Assembly (NCBI GenBank): GCA_031269415.1 | Contig: JAISZF010000123.1 | Span: 1 to 8,925 of the forward strand | Reading direction: 5' to 3' | DNA length: 8,925 bases | Origin: Clostridiales bacterium | GTDB lineage: Bacteria; Bacillota; Clostridia; Lachnospirales; WQUN01 | Shown here: positions 1 through 6,053 of the stretch, piece by piece | Position numbering within the stretch: the first letter of the stretch is position 1 | Layout: every line of letters begins with the position of its first letter | Made by a program: the position numbers and the translations under genes | The notes under the pieces: generated by a model | Databases searched by the model: none | What the model saw: the letters and a program-made list of their open reading frames with translations, nothing else | What the model was told of the DNA's origin: nothing

Positions 1-139
1 AATACTATATCAGATAGGCGTTGAGGCGTACAGATAAATATTTCTTCTTTTATTTATATCTTGTGGGCGATTAGTCCTGTAATTTCAACATTTGTTTTAT
101 CATGCTTCAGCTGTGTAAGAAAACCCGGTCTTTTCGGGA

Positions 140-168
140 TATCAGAATGCCTCTGAATAGCATATAAT
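140..168 (+). promoter_or_regulatory. Possible sigma-A promoter of the secreted-protein gene
   Basis: A perfect TATAAT lies at 163-168, about 64 bases before the ATG at 232. The hexamer 17 bases upstream (140-145, TATCAG) is a poor -35, so the promoter may need an activator or may not be real. A small inverted repeat, TCAGA-atgcc-TCTGA (142-156), falls in the spacer and overlaps the presumed -35, where a regulator could bind. The rest of 1-231 is AT-rich and shows no gene; a short CCCG/CGGG hairpin (124-138) lacks a T-tract and is not called a terminator. Confidence 0.35.
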
Positions 169-231
169 GATGTAGGGAAATCTTGTAAGCCATATTGCGT
201 TATGTTAAATATCGCCGAGAGGAGAACTTAG

Positions 232-1182
232 ATGTTTAGAAAATTACTATTTGCGGTAATCGTATTGTTCTGCGCGTTAACAGCCAAAAACGTCATGGCC
301 GCGCAGACATACAGTGAAACAATTACCCCGAATAAGCTGACGATCGAACGCGAAGACGGGCAGGGGGGAAAGGTAACCATAGACGCCTTCCGCATCCGCG
401 GATACAATGTGGCCCAATTGCGTTCATTGGTACAGGCTTGCGGCGGATCCGTCGTTAGCGGTGAGGACGGTTATCAAATTTTGACAGAACCGGGGAACAT
501 CCCTTTCACGCCTGTCGCTTTTTCCGGTGTCACAACGGTTAAGGTTCAGTTTAATGTTACCCGTATCAGTGATAAGACAGACAAATTCATTTATCCCGGA
601 GAACCCGGATGGGTCTTCCTGACGGATTATAACTATAACTGGGGTTCCATACGAGATGTCTTAAACGCGATGGGCTACGAGATCAAGAGTTTCAGCGACG
701 ATTCCAAGAACGCGAAAACCGGGGTTGTTATCGGGGAAATCAAGAAAACCGAGCCTGGGATGAAAGAGTTCCCAACGCCCAGCGGGTACGCGGGTACTTG
801 CCCGGTTTATATCTATAATGAGCATGACCTTAACGAGTGCGTGTCCAGCGGCTATACTATAAAATCAATAGAGGATCCGGATATGAACGGTGAATACGTT
901 TGGATTCACGCCAGGGACGGCGTTCAGGAAGTGCGGATTTATAGGGTGGATCATACGGATAATAACGGAAATTTCACCTTCAGCGTCAGTAAACAGTTGC
1001 ACGCGTCCTCGTTGAGCGAGAAAGAGATATTGATTTTGTCGACGGTTTTGCCGGAAGGTGTTCCCCATACCGCTGTTACGTTTATCGGCGGCGACGGAAA
1101 GGCACATTCGTATCTGTTAACGCATGACGGCAGAAACGGCCATAACATAGCGTTGAAAACGGAATTGAAAGGAATTCAATGA
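232..1182 (+). CDS. Secreted protein of unknown function with a duplicated stalk-like motif
   Basis: The 316-residue product begins at an ATG preceded by AGAGGAG (218-224) at a seven-base spacing. Residues 1-23 form a classic signal peptide: basic FRK, a hydrophobic stretch, and a likely cleavage after VMA (residue 23), so the protein should be exported. No membrane anchor or cell-wall sorting signal is visible. Two segments of the mature part match in length and pattern: residues 58-75 (YNVAQLRSLVQACGGSVV) and 135-152 (YNWGSIRDVLNAMGYEIK), sharing Y-N, [LI]-R, an Ala and a Gly at equal spacing. This helix-turn-strand pattern resembles the copper amine oxidase N-terminal-like (stalk) domains common in Firmicute surface proteins, but no metal site is implied. 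The C-terminal half is rich in strands and is not recognised. Three cysteines remain after cleavage (70, 190, 203). The gene stands alone and ends just before a terminator shared with obgE. The specific function is unknown. Confidence 0.8.
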   Translation: MFRKLLFAVIVLFCALTAKNVMAAQTYSETITPNKLTIEREDGQGGKVTIDAFRIRGYNVAQLRSLVQACGGSVVSGEDGYQILTEPGNIPFTPVAFSGVTTVKVQFNVTRISDKTDKFIYPGEPGWVFLTDYNYNWGSIRDVLNAMGYEIKSFSDDSKNAKTGVVIGEIKKTEPGMKEFPTPSGYAGTCPVYIYNEHDLNECVSSGYTIKSIEDPDMNGEYVWIHARDGVQEVRIYRVDHTDNNGNFTFSVSKQLHASSLSEKEILILSTVLPEGVPHTAVTFIGGDGKAHSYLLTHDGRNGHNIALKTELKGIQ

Positions 1183-1185
1183 ACC

Positions 1186-1224
1186 AAAAGCCGCTGGAGC
1201 GCTTAAGCGAACCTAGCGGCTTTT
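1186..1224. terminator. Bidirectional Rho-independent terminator between convergent genes
   Basis: AAAAGCCGCT (1186-1195) and AGCGGCTTTT (1215-1224) are perfect complements. They form a ten-pair stem with a T-tract at the 3' side on the plus strand and, by symmetry, on the minus strand. The 19-base loop contains a second self-complementary core, CGCTTAAGCG. The hairpin starts four bases after the stop of the secreted-protein gene, and its other end overlaps the obgE TAA (1225-1223) by two bases. One hairpin should therefore end both convergent transcripts. Confidence 0.88.
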
Positions 1225-2497
1225 ATTGGTAATAGTCAAAAAACAGGTTGGAGACCTTGACGGTGTCGCCCTCTTTAATGCCAAGGGCTTCTAGTTCTCT
1301 GATGATACCTTTATCACGCATATACTTCTGAAAAAAAGCCATGCCCTTTTCCGTATCCAGGCTGGTGTATCCCAGCATTTTATCCACGCCGCGCCCGGAA
1401 ATGGAAAATACCCCGTCGTCTTGTTTCTCAACGGCAAAGGGTGCGCTATCAGCGGCTATTTCCTCATACTCGTCATAATCGGGGGTAAAAATAATATAGC
1501 CGGGATAATCGCGCAGGGTTTCCGAAACCGCTTGAATCAACACGTCCAAGCCTTGATTCCCCGCCGCTGATATGGGAAACACTTTCAAGCCATGTTCGAC
1601 GGCGTAAGACTCAATCGACGGAAGATAACCGGCAGCCGAGTCTATATCCATTTTATTGGCGGCGATAAATTGCGGGCGTTTTAACAATTCCGGATTATAA
1701 GCCCTCAGTTCGTTATTTATGGCTTCGATACGTTCCACCGGCTCGCCCTCCTGACCGGAGGCGTCCGCCACATGGATCAAAACCTTTGTACGCTCAATAT
1801 GGCGCAGAAACTGATGGCCCAAGCCCTGGCCCTCGCTGGCGCCCTCAATCAGCCCCGGAATGTCCGCCAAAACAAAATCCGCGCCCCATTTATTACGCAC
1901 CACGCCCAGATTCGGCGACAATGTCGTAAAGTGATAGTCCGCTATCTTTGGCGTGGCGTTGGTAACCATAGACAGCAGGGTTGATTTGCCCGCGTTCGGG
2001 AAACCGATAATGCCCGCGTCCGCGATCAGCTTCAACTCCAGAATCAAATCGTATTCCCGGCCCGGCTTGCCCGGCTGGGCGTATTTGGGCGCTTGCCGAG
2101 ACGGCGTGGCGAAATGCTGATTCCCCCGGCCGCCCTGCCCGCCTTTCGCCAGCGTTTTCGGCTCTCCGGGCGTAATCAGATCGGCCATGATCTTGCCGGA
2201 TACGGCCTCGCGGATAATGGAACCCGCCGGAACCTTTATGACAACGTCCTCGGAAGATTTCCCGGTTCGGTTATTTCCTGAGCCGTTTTCTCCGGGCAGC
2301 GCCTTGAAAGACTTTTTGTATCGGAAATCTATTAGGTTATTTACGCCTGTGTCCGCGACAAATATTATATCGCCGCCCTTGCCGCCGTCGCCGCCGTCGG
2401 GCCCGCCGTTGGGCACATACTTGGCGCGGTGGAACGAAACACAGCCATCGCCGCCCTTGCCGGCCGCGACGTGTATCTTAACGCGATCAATAAACAA
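1223..2497 (-). CDS. obgE: GTPase Obg/CgtA (ribosome-assembly GTPase)
   Basis: This 424-residue protein is a full-length Obg GTPase, which binds the pre-50S subunit and links ribosome assembly to the stringent and stress responses in the cytoplasm. Residues 1-158 are the glycine-rich Obg fold (for example GGPDGGDGGKGGD at 31-43). The G domain follows, with G1 GFPNAGKST (165-173), G2 TTL (191-193), G3 DIPG (212-215), G4 NKMD (281-284) and G5 SAA (310-312). About residues 345-424 form the OCT C-terminal domain found in Gram-positive Obg. The start is a TTG at 2497-2495, because the product then begins FIDRVKI as the family does and no ATG is available. Only two bases separate it from the rpmA stop, and the Shine-Dalgarno site is weak, so translation is probably coupled to rpmA. 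It is the last gene of the operon, and its stop codon lies inside the shared terminator. Confidence 0.97.
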   Translation of the reverse strand: MFIDRVKIHVAAGKGGDGCVSFHRAKYVPNGGPDGGDGGKGGDIIFVADTGVNNLIDFRYKKSFKALPGENGSGNNRTGKSSEDVVIKVPAGSIIREAVSGKIMADLITPGEPKTLAKGGQGGRGNQHFATPSRQAPKYAQPGKPGREYDLILELKLIADAGIIGFPNAGKSTLLSMVTNATPKIADYHFTTLSPNLGVVRNKWGADFVLADIPGLIEGASEGQGLGHQFLRHIERTKVLIHVADASGQEGEPVERIEAINNELRAYNPELLKRPQFIAANKMDIDSAAGYLPSIESYAVEHGLKVFPISAAGNQGLDVLIQAVSETLRDYPGYIIFTPDYDEYEEIAADSAPFAVEKQDDGVFSISGRGVDKMLGYTSLDTEKGMAFFQKYMRDKGIIRELEALGIKEGDTVKVSNLFFDYYQ

Positions 2498-2499
2498 TA

Positions 2500-2790
2500 T
2501 TATTCAGCCCGCTCCACAGGATAAACCGAAACCTGCTTCTTGTCCCGGCCTTTCCTCTCGTAGCGCACCCGGCCTTCCACCAGCGCGAACAACGAATCGT
2601 TCGAGCCTATGCCCACATTGTTACCCGGATGGATTTTAGTGCCGCGCTGTGTATACAGTATATTGCCGGCTTTAACCACCTGGCCGTCAGCGCGTTTCGC
2701 GCCGAGGCGTTTGGCCATGGAATCGCGACCGTTTTTAGTGGAACCGACGCCTTTTTTATGGGCGAAAAAGCTCAAGTTCAATAAAAACAT
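2500..2790 (-). CDS. rpmA: Ribosomal protein bL27, with Prp-cleaved N-terminal extension
   Basis: Large-subunit protein L27 reaches the peptidyl-transferase centre through its N-terminal tail. The 96-residue product carries the conserved block KKGVGSTKNGRDS and the family body (KRLGAKR, GNILYTQRGTKIHPGNNVG). It begins MFLLNLSFF followed by AHKKG. This matches the nine-residue Firmicute extension (MLKLNLQFF before ASKKG in S. aureus) that the Prp protease removes, leaving an N-terminus like E. coli L27. I chose the ATG at 2790 over an in-frame TTG at 2796: the ATG gives exactly a nine-residue extension and has AAAGGGG eight bases upstream, within the end of prp. It starts two bases after the prp stop, and obgE follows two bases after its own stop. 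The processing gene is directly upstream, consistent with obligatory maturation. Confidence 0.96.
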   Translation of the reverse strand: MFLLNLSFFAHKKGVGSTKNGRDSMAKRLGAKRADGQVVKAGNILYTQRGTKIHPGNNVGIGSNDSLFALVEGRVRYERKGRDKKQVSVYPVERAE

Positions 2791-2792
2791 CT

Positions 2793-3125
2793 TCAAAACC
2801 CCTTTCTTATCGGATCTTCAATACGCATTTGCGAGGGATACTGTTCTTGAATATGCTCCAACCCCAGAAGCATGGACGACAGCAGGAGATTCGCGCCTTC
2901 GCTGTTGTTCCCGGCTTCGATGTCGGGCAGACGCAACTTTATATATCCGGTGTTTTTTTCATCTATATCCACAATCATAGCCTCGTCGGTAAAGGCCTCA
3001 ATAGAATTTACCGCGTTCAAAATCAAAGCGGAAACCGCCGCGCAGACAATATCGCCGCCATGGTTATACGCGGTAAACCCGCATATTCGACCGCGGCTGT
3101 TTCTGCTGATACTTACACGAATCAT
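2793..3125 (-). CDS. prp: Prp-type cysteine protease for L27 maturation (YsxB family), with a shortened catalytic loop
   Basis: This 110-residue protein lies between L21 and L27, the fixed position of the Prp/YsxB family, which trims the L27 N-terminal extension. It keeps the signature DIVCAAVSAL (residues 25-34), containing the presumed nucleophile Cys28, and a family-like C-terminal half (LLLSSMLLGLEHIQEQYP). The catalytic histidine normally sits in a GHA motif with eleven residues before the cysteine (His22 and Cys34 in S. aureus). Here the only candidate is His22 in YNHGG, with five residues before Cys28, so the loop seems six residues shorter and GHA is replaced by NHG. The reading frame is intact, so this is not a frameshift. 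Its ATG overlaps the rplU TAA by one base (TAATG) with little Shine-Dalgarno sequence, implying translational coupling. The family call is firm; activity of this variant is less certain. Confidence 0.9.
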   Translation of the reverse strand: MIRVSISRNSRGRICGFTAYNHGGDIVCAAVSALILNAVNSIEAFTDEAMIVDIDEKNTGYIKLRLPDIEAGNNSEGANLLLSSMLLGLEHIQEQYPSQMRIEDPIRKGF

Positions 3126-3442
3126 TACCCGACTACAATCTTGTCTATTTTCAACTTGGTAAACGGCTGTCTGTGCCCTTTTTTCTTGTGAAAGCCCTTC
3201 TTGGACTTGAATTTATAGATAATAACCTTCTTTTCTTTCCCGTCTCCGATGACGGACGCGGAAACCTTCGCGCCGGGAACATACGGCGAACCGATGCTTA
3301 AATCCTCGCCGTCGCCTCCCAAAGCCAGCACCCGGTCAAAATCAAACTCGGAGCCAGCCGGCACGCTCAGTTTCTCGACCGTAATGATGTCGCCTTCCTG
3401 TATTTTGTACTGCTTGCCGCCTGTGGAAATAATCGCGTACAT
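3125..3442 (-). CDS. rplU: Ribosomal protein bL21
   Basis: This 105-residue protein is L21, an early-assembly 23S rRNA-binding protein of the large subunit. It shows the family start MYAIISTGGKQYK, the central VLALGGDGEDLSIGSPYV segment, and the lysine-rich YKFKSKKGFHKKKGHRQPFTKLKI RNA-binding stretch near the end. An open frame runs 49 codons further upstream, but I start at the ATG at 3442-3440. That start gives the normal family length and has GGAGGTG (3453-3447) four to six bases before it, whereas the upstream extension overlaps the promoter and leader. It is the first gene of rplU-prp-rpmA-obgE, and its stop overlaps the prp start by one base. Confidence 0.97.
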   Translation of the reverse strand: MYAIISTGGKQYKIQEGDIITVEKLSVPAGSEFDFDRVLALGGDGEDLSIGSPYVPGAKVSASVIGDGKEKKVIIYKFKSKKGFHKKKGHRQPFTKLKIDKIVVG

Positions 3443-3553
3443 GTTACACCTCCTGAAATCGCCATACATGGTATGGCGGAGATACTCGCCGGAATATGGT
3501 TTCAGATAAATCTGAATTGGACCTCTCCGCGCGGTTGGGACGCTGCCCGTATT
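3443..3553 (-). promoter_or_regulatory. Structured rplU leader (possible L21-type leader RNA)
   Basis: The predicted 5' untranslated region is about 110 bases. It contains two clear hairpins: TTCAGA-TTTA-TCTGAA (3516-3501 on the minus strand) and a seven-pair stem, CGCCATA/TATGGCG, with a five-base loop (3478-3460). The second stem ends seven bases before the GGAGGTG ribosome-binding site, so it is well placed to influence ribosome access. Leader RNAs ahead of rplU are known in Firmicutes (the L21 leader family). Membership is inferred from position and structure only. Confidence 0.5.
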
Positions 3554-3560
3554 CCGTCGT

Positions 3561-3598
3561 AATATAGCACACAAAATCGCGTTTGTCAAACATTTGAC
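3561..3598 (-). promoter_or_regulatory. Sigma-A promoter of the rplU-prp-rpmA-obgE operon
   Basis: On the minus strand, TTGACA (3589-3584) is followed after exactly 17 bases by TATATT (3566-3561), placing the transcription start near 3554. A near-perfect inverted repeat, GTCAAA-CA-TTTGAC (3585-3598 on plus), covers the -35 element and could serve as an operator, although ribosomal promoters are usually not controlled this way. Confidence 0.88.
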
Positions 3599-3600
3599 CG

Positions 3601-3809
3601 CTATCCGAGTTTATTTTTATTGGCTAAACCTTGCAAGCTATACCACGCCCCTACAGCGGTCCGGTTATTTGACTGGCTGGTCGATGTACGGCTTGAACCG
3701 CTTCAGGTTCTTCCTCTAACGGAGAGTAATTACATTATAAATACGTATGCTTATCCAGAACAAACATTTATTCCTGTCACTGTCCTTCCGGGATTAGGAT
3801 AGATTTAAG
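3601..3809. other. Intergenic stretch without a recognisable gene
   Basis: These roughly 210 bases lie between the racemase stop and the rplU promoter. The only notable element is a five-pair hairpin, GAACC-gcttca-GGTTC (3695-3710), without an adjoining T-tract, plus short palindromes GTAATTAC (3726-3733) and ATACGTAT (3741-3748). I see no convincing terminator for the racemase operon, so its transcript may read towards rplU. A 60-codon plus-strand frame starting at TTG (3620) has no ribosome-binding site and is not called. Confidence 0.5.
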
Positions 3810-4682
3810 CTATTTGTTTGGTGAAGCGGTTGGATAGTAAACTCCAAGCACATTAACCCACACAGTACCGGTCAGCGTAACACCGCTTACGCCTGCAGCG
3901 CTTTCTTCATCATAAGACGCGCTTACACCCAAAACGCCGCCCGGCTGCGCCAATTCCAACCCCCGCGCGGCGGACTTGCCCTCAACCGTCAGCGCGCAAG
4001 CCACAGCCGCGGAACCGGAACCGCAACTGCTCTCCCAAACCAACGACCCGACTTCTTCTATTCGGATGAGCGGTATTAGTCGTCGGTTGGACAAGTCGCA
4101 AAATAACAGCCCAAGAGCGTTCACAGGAAAGCCTTGGCTTTCCGCGACACGCGCCGCGGGGCTCAAAAGCATTTCATCCGCCGGCTTATCCCACAATATT
4201 ACATGAGTTATACCTTCGAAGCCTACAATACTGTACGCGCCGAGAACGCTGTCAACTCCGCGGGATAAACGCGTCGGAAGCGGCATTGCCGCCGACGCGC
4301 GCAACCCTCTATCGGTCTGTAATAGACTTACGGATATTGGTTCGCGGCTTCCGGACGACTCAAACACAACCGTTTCCGAAAAGCCTTGGGCAGGCTCTCG
4401 CCAAACCGGCGTCTCAAACGGGCTGTGGGGCAGATACCCGCAGGCCAGCCACGCGCCAAAGCAACGCGTGGCGTTTCCGCAGAATTCCCCGCCAGCCATT
4501 TCAAGCCTGGGTGAGCCGTCTTGCCTTATGTAAAAACCCACTTGCTCAGCGCCCACGCCCAAACCGCCCATTAATTCCCTGGCGATCCGCGCGCGGCGAT
4601 CTATCGGAACCGGATCCAGCGCCAATATAGTTGTGTTGCCGGAAGGATTCATTTTAACGAATCGTATTGTTTTATTTTCCAC
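3810..4682 (-). CDS. PLP-independent amino-acid racemase, DapF fold, CntK/HisR (histidine racemase)-like
   Basis: This 290-residue protein belongs to the diaminopimelate-epimerase fold, two-cysteine racemases that invert an amino-acid alpha carbon without a cofactor. The acid/base pair is visible as Cys68 in GGEFCGNAT and Cys220 in WESSCGSGSA. Three features set it apart from true DapF: NPSGNTTIL (12-20) replaces the usual GLGNDF-type segment, EFCGNAT replaces the DapF form around the first cysteine, and WESSCGSG lacks the ERG-G-ET stretch of DapF. All three match the histidine racemases CntK of S. aureus and HisR of Fusobacterium as I know them, as does the late QPGG motif (246-249). The start is GTG at 4682, overlapping the deacylase end by 11 bases; the next ATG (residue 11) would cut into the active-site segment. 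The substrate is unproven, but the neighbours point to a D-amino acid released by deacylation. Confidence 0.88.
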   Translation of the reverse strand: MENKTIRFVKMNPSGNTTILALDPVPIDRRARIARELMGGLGVGAEQVGFYIRQDGSPRLEMAGGEFCGNATRCFGAWLACGYLPHSPFETPVWREPAQGFSETVVFESSGSREPISVSLLQTDRGLRASAAMPLPTRLSRGVDSVLGAYSIVGFEGITHVILWDKPADEMLLSPAARVAESQGFPVNALGLLFCDLSNRRLIPLIRIEEVGSLVWESSCGSGSAAVACALTVEGKSAARGLELAQPGGVLGVSASYDEESAAGVSGVTLTGTVWVNVLGVYYPTASPNK

Positions 4683-6039
4683 TGTCTCTCAGCCCTTCGT
4701 CCTTACCGCGTTTGGGGCGTATCAAATGGAGTTCCCCGCCGACTATTACATAAGGTATACCGTCAGGAGGCTCGACGCAGGCATTTATTTCAAAAGAGGC
4801 TTGTTCCCTTATCTCTTCGTAATTAAACAGCGTTATGTCCGCGTCACACCCCGGTTGGATCCTGCCTTTTCGACTAAAATCGCATTGATTCGAGGGCAGC
4901 AGAGTTAATTTTCTTATCCCTTCCATCAAAGGCATAAGCCCTTTTTCCCGTACGAATTCTCCCAAGAACTTAGCGGGCGTTCCGACTGAGCGGGGATGCC
5001 CCTTCACCTGTCCGTCCGGCGATGTTCCCAATTGTCCGTCGCTGCCTACCATGGAAAACGGCAGGGAATACGCGGCGACCACATCCTCGATTGGCATAGC
5101 GTTATGGCACGCGGTCATCGTGTCGTCATGTGAAAGACGCAATTCGTCAAAAAGACTTTGAGTACAATATTGCCCCGCGTACGGTCCTGTCAGGATCTCC
5201 AAATTGTTAACGGAAAAATTAAAGTTATCAAATCCCTCGTCGAATACAGCGGACTGGAGGGTAGTCGCCCAAACATTGTAAGGATAAACGTCACAATGTA
5301 TGTCAGCGCGCGAACGCAGTACGCGCTCCTTTGTTTTGTCTATATTGCCCTTTCCATAGACATTGGCCGGAAGGTGCGATATCTGCAGCCTGGCGCCTGT
5401 GGATTCCGCCAGGCTTACCACTTCCTCTACAGCGTCCATCGCCTTTTCAGGATAGTCATACCGCATATGCACGGCGGCAAACAATCCGTATCCCGCTGCA
5501 ACGTCGAACAAGGCTTTCTCCTCTTCATAAGAAGTGCCCGGCGCGTATTGCAGCCCAAAAGACACGCCTATCGCGCCTTCCTCAAAAGCCTTTCGGCATA
5601 GCGACACCATGCGGTTTATCTCCGCCGGATCCGCCTTACTGTAGTTATCCAGCCCCACCGCATGCCGCAGGGCGACGTTGCCTATCAGCGTATGGCATCC
5701 GATGGGAAGCCTTTGTCTGGCAATGCCGTCAAAAAATCCGCGGATATCAGTATGCGACATGCCGCAATTCCCTACTACTATAGAAGTATAGCCTGTTTTG
5801 AGCGCGCATTGGGAAATCCGCGATGGAAAATAATACGGGCTGGCGTCTTCGTGCGCGTGTATGTCTATAAAACCCGGAGAGGCGATAAGACCGTCACCAT
5901 CAACCTCAATATGGCCGGATAGCCGCTTTGTCTCCAAAGCGGCTATTTTATCTCCGATAATACCAATGTTCAGATTTTCGTCCAACCCCGTCTCAGGATC
6001 CATGACACGCGCGCCGTTAACGCATATATCATATACCAT
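4672..6039 (-). CDS. N-acyl-D-amino-acid deacylase (D-aminoacylase-type amidohydrolase)
   Basis: This 455-residue amidohydrolase fits the family that cleaves N-acyl-D-amino acids (or close relatives) to the free D-amino acid and a carboxylate in the cytoplasm. The N-terminal beta-sandwich begins DICVNGARVMDPETG, then GFIDIHAHEDAS (57-67) supplies the metal HxH (His61, His63). GNCGMS (91-95 region) carries Cys92, the cysteine metal ligand typical of D-aminoacylases. HMR (His191), QISH (His222) and GSDG (Asp334) follow as further active-site residues. The end (GRIQPGCDADITLFN) is the usual amidohydrolase closing motif. Length is normal for the family. The ATG at 6039 has CAGGAGG six bases upstream, overlapping the symporter stop, and the 3' end overlaps the racemase start. 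Dihydroorotase-like or N-acyl-D-glutamate/aspartate deacylase variants are alternatives; the exact acyl-amino acid cannot be read from the sequence. Confidence 0.85.
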   Translation of the reverse strand: MVYDICVNGARVMDPETGLDENLNIGIIGDKIAALETKRLSGHIEVDGDGLIASPGFIDIHAHEDASPYYFPSRISQCALKTGYTSIVVGNCGMSHTDIRGFFDGIARQRLPIGCHTLIGNVALRHAVGLDNYSKADPAEINRMVSLCRKAFEEGAIGVSFGLQYAPGTSYEEEKALFDVAAGYGLFAAVHMRYDYPEKAMDAVEEVVSLAESTGARLQISHLPANVYGKGNIDKTKERVLRSRADIHCDVYPYNVWATTLQSAVFDEGFDNFNFSVNNLEILTGPYAGQYCTQSLFDELRLSHDDTMTACHNAMPIEDVVAAYSLPFSMVGSDGQLGTSPDGQVKGHPRSVGTPAKFLGEFVREKGLMPLMEGIRKLTLLPSNQCDFSRKGRIQPGCDADITLFNYEEIREQASFEINACVEPPDGIPYVIVGGELHLIRPKRGKDEGLRDSGK

Positions 6040-6053
6040 TCATGGCCTCCTGA

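Noticed and set aside
232..303. Lipoprotein signal at Cys14 of the secreted protein
   Set aside because: The residues before the cysteine (VLF) do not fit a lipobox, and a normal signal-peptidase site lies at residue 23.
2187..2639. 150-codon plus-strand frame opposite obgE and rpmA
   Set aside because: It is proline-rich from antisense reading of the Gly-rich Obg domain; both minus-strand genes are certain.
2791..2796. TTG at 2796 as the rpmA start
   Set aside because: It would overlap the prp stop and add two residues; the ATG at 2790 has good ribosome-binding spacing and the canonical nine-residue extension.
3443..3589. A 49-codon N-terminal extension of rplU
   Set aside because: It would begin inside the -35 element and runs through the leader hairpins; the ATG at 3442 has a perfect GGAGGTG and gives normal L21 length.
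3695..3710. GAACC/GGTTC hairpin as a terminator for the racemase operon
   Set aside because: Only five pairs and no T-tract on either strand.
3620..3802. Short plus-strand frame in the gap before rplU
   Set aside because: It starts at TTG with no Shine-Dalgarno site and the peptide resembles no family I recognise.
3810..4682. Naming this gene dapF
   Set aside because: The residues around both catalytic cysteines and the N-terminal NPSGN motif follow CntK/HisR, and the neighbours are not lysine-pathway genes.
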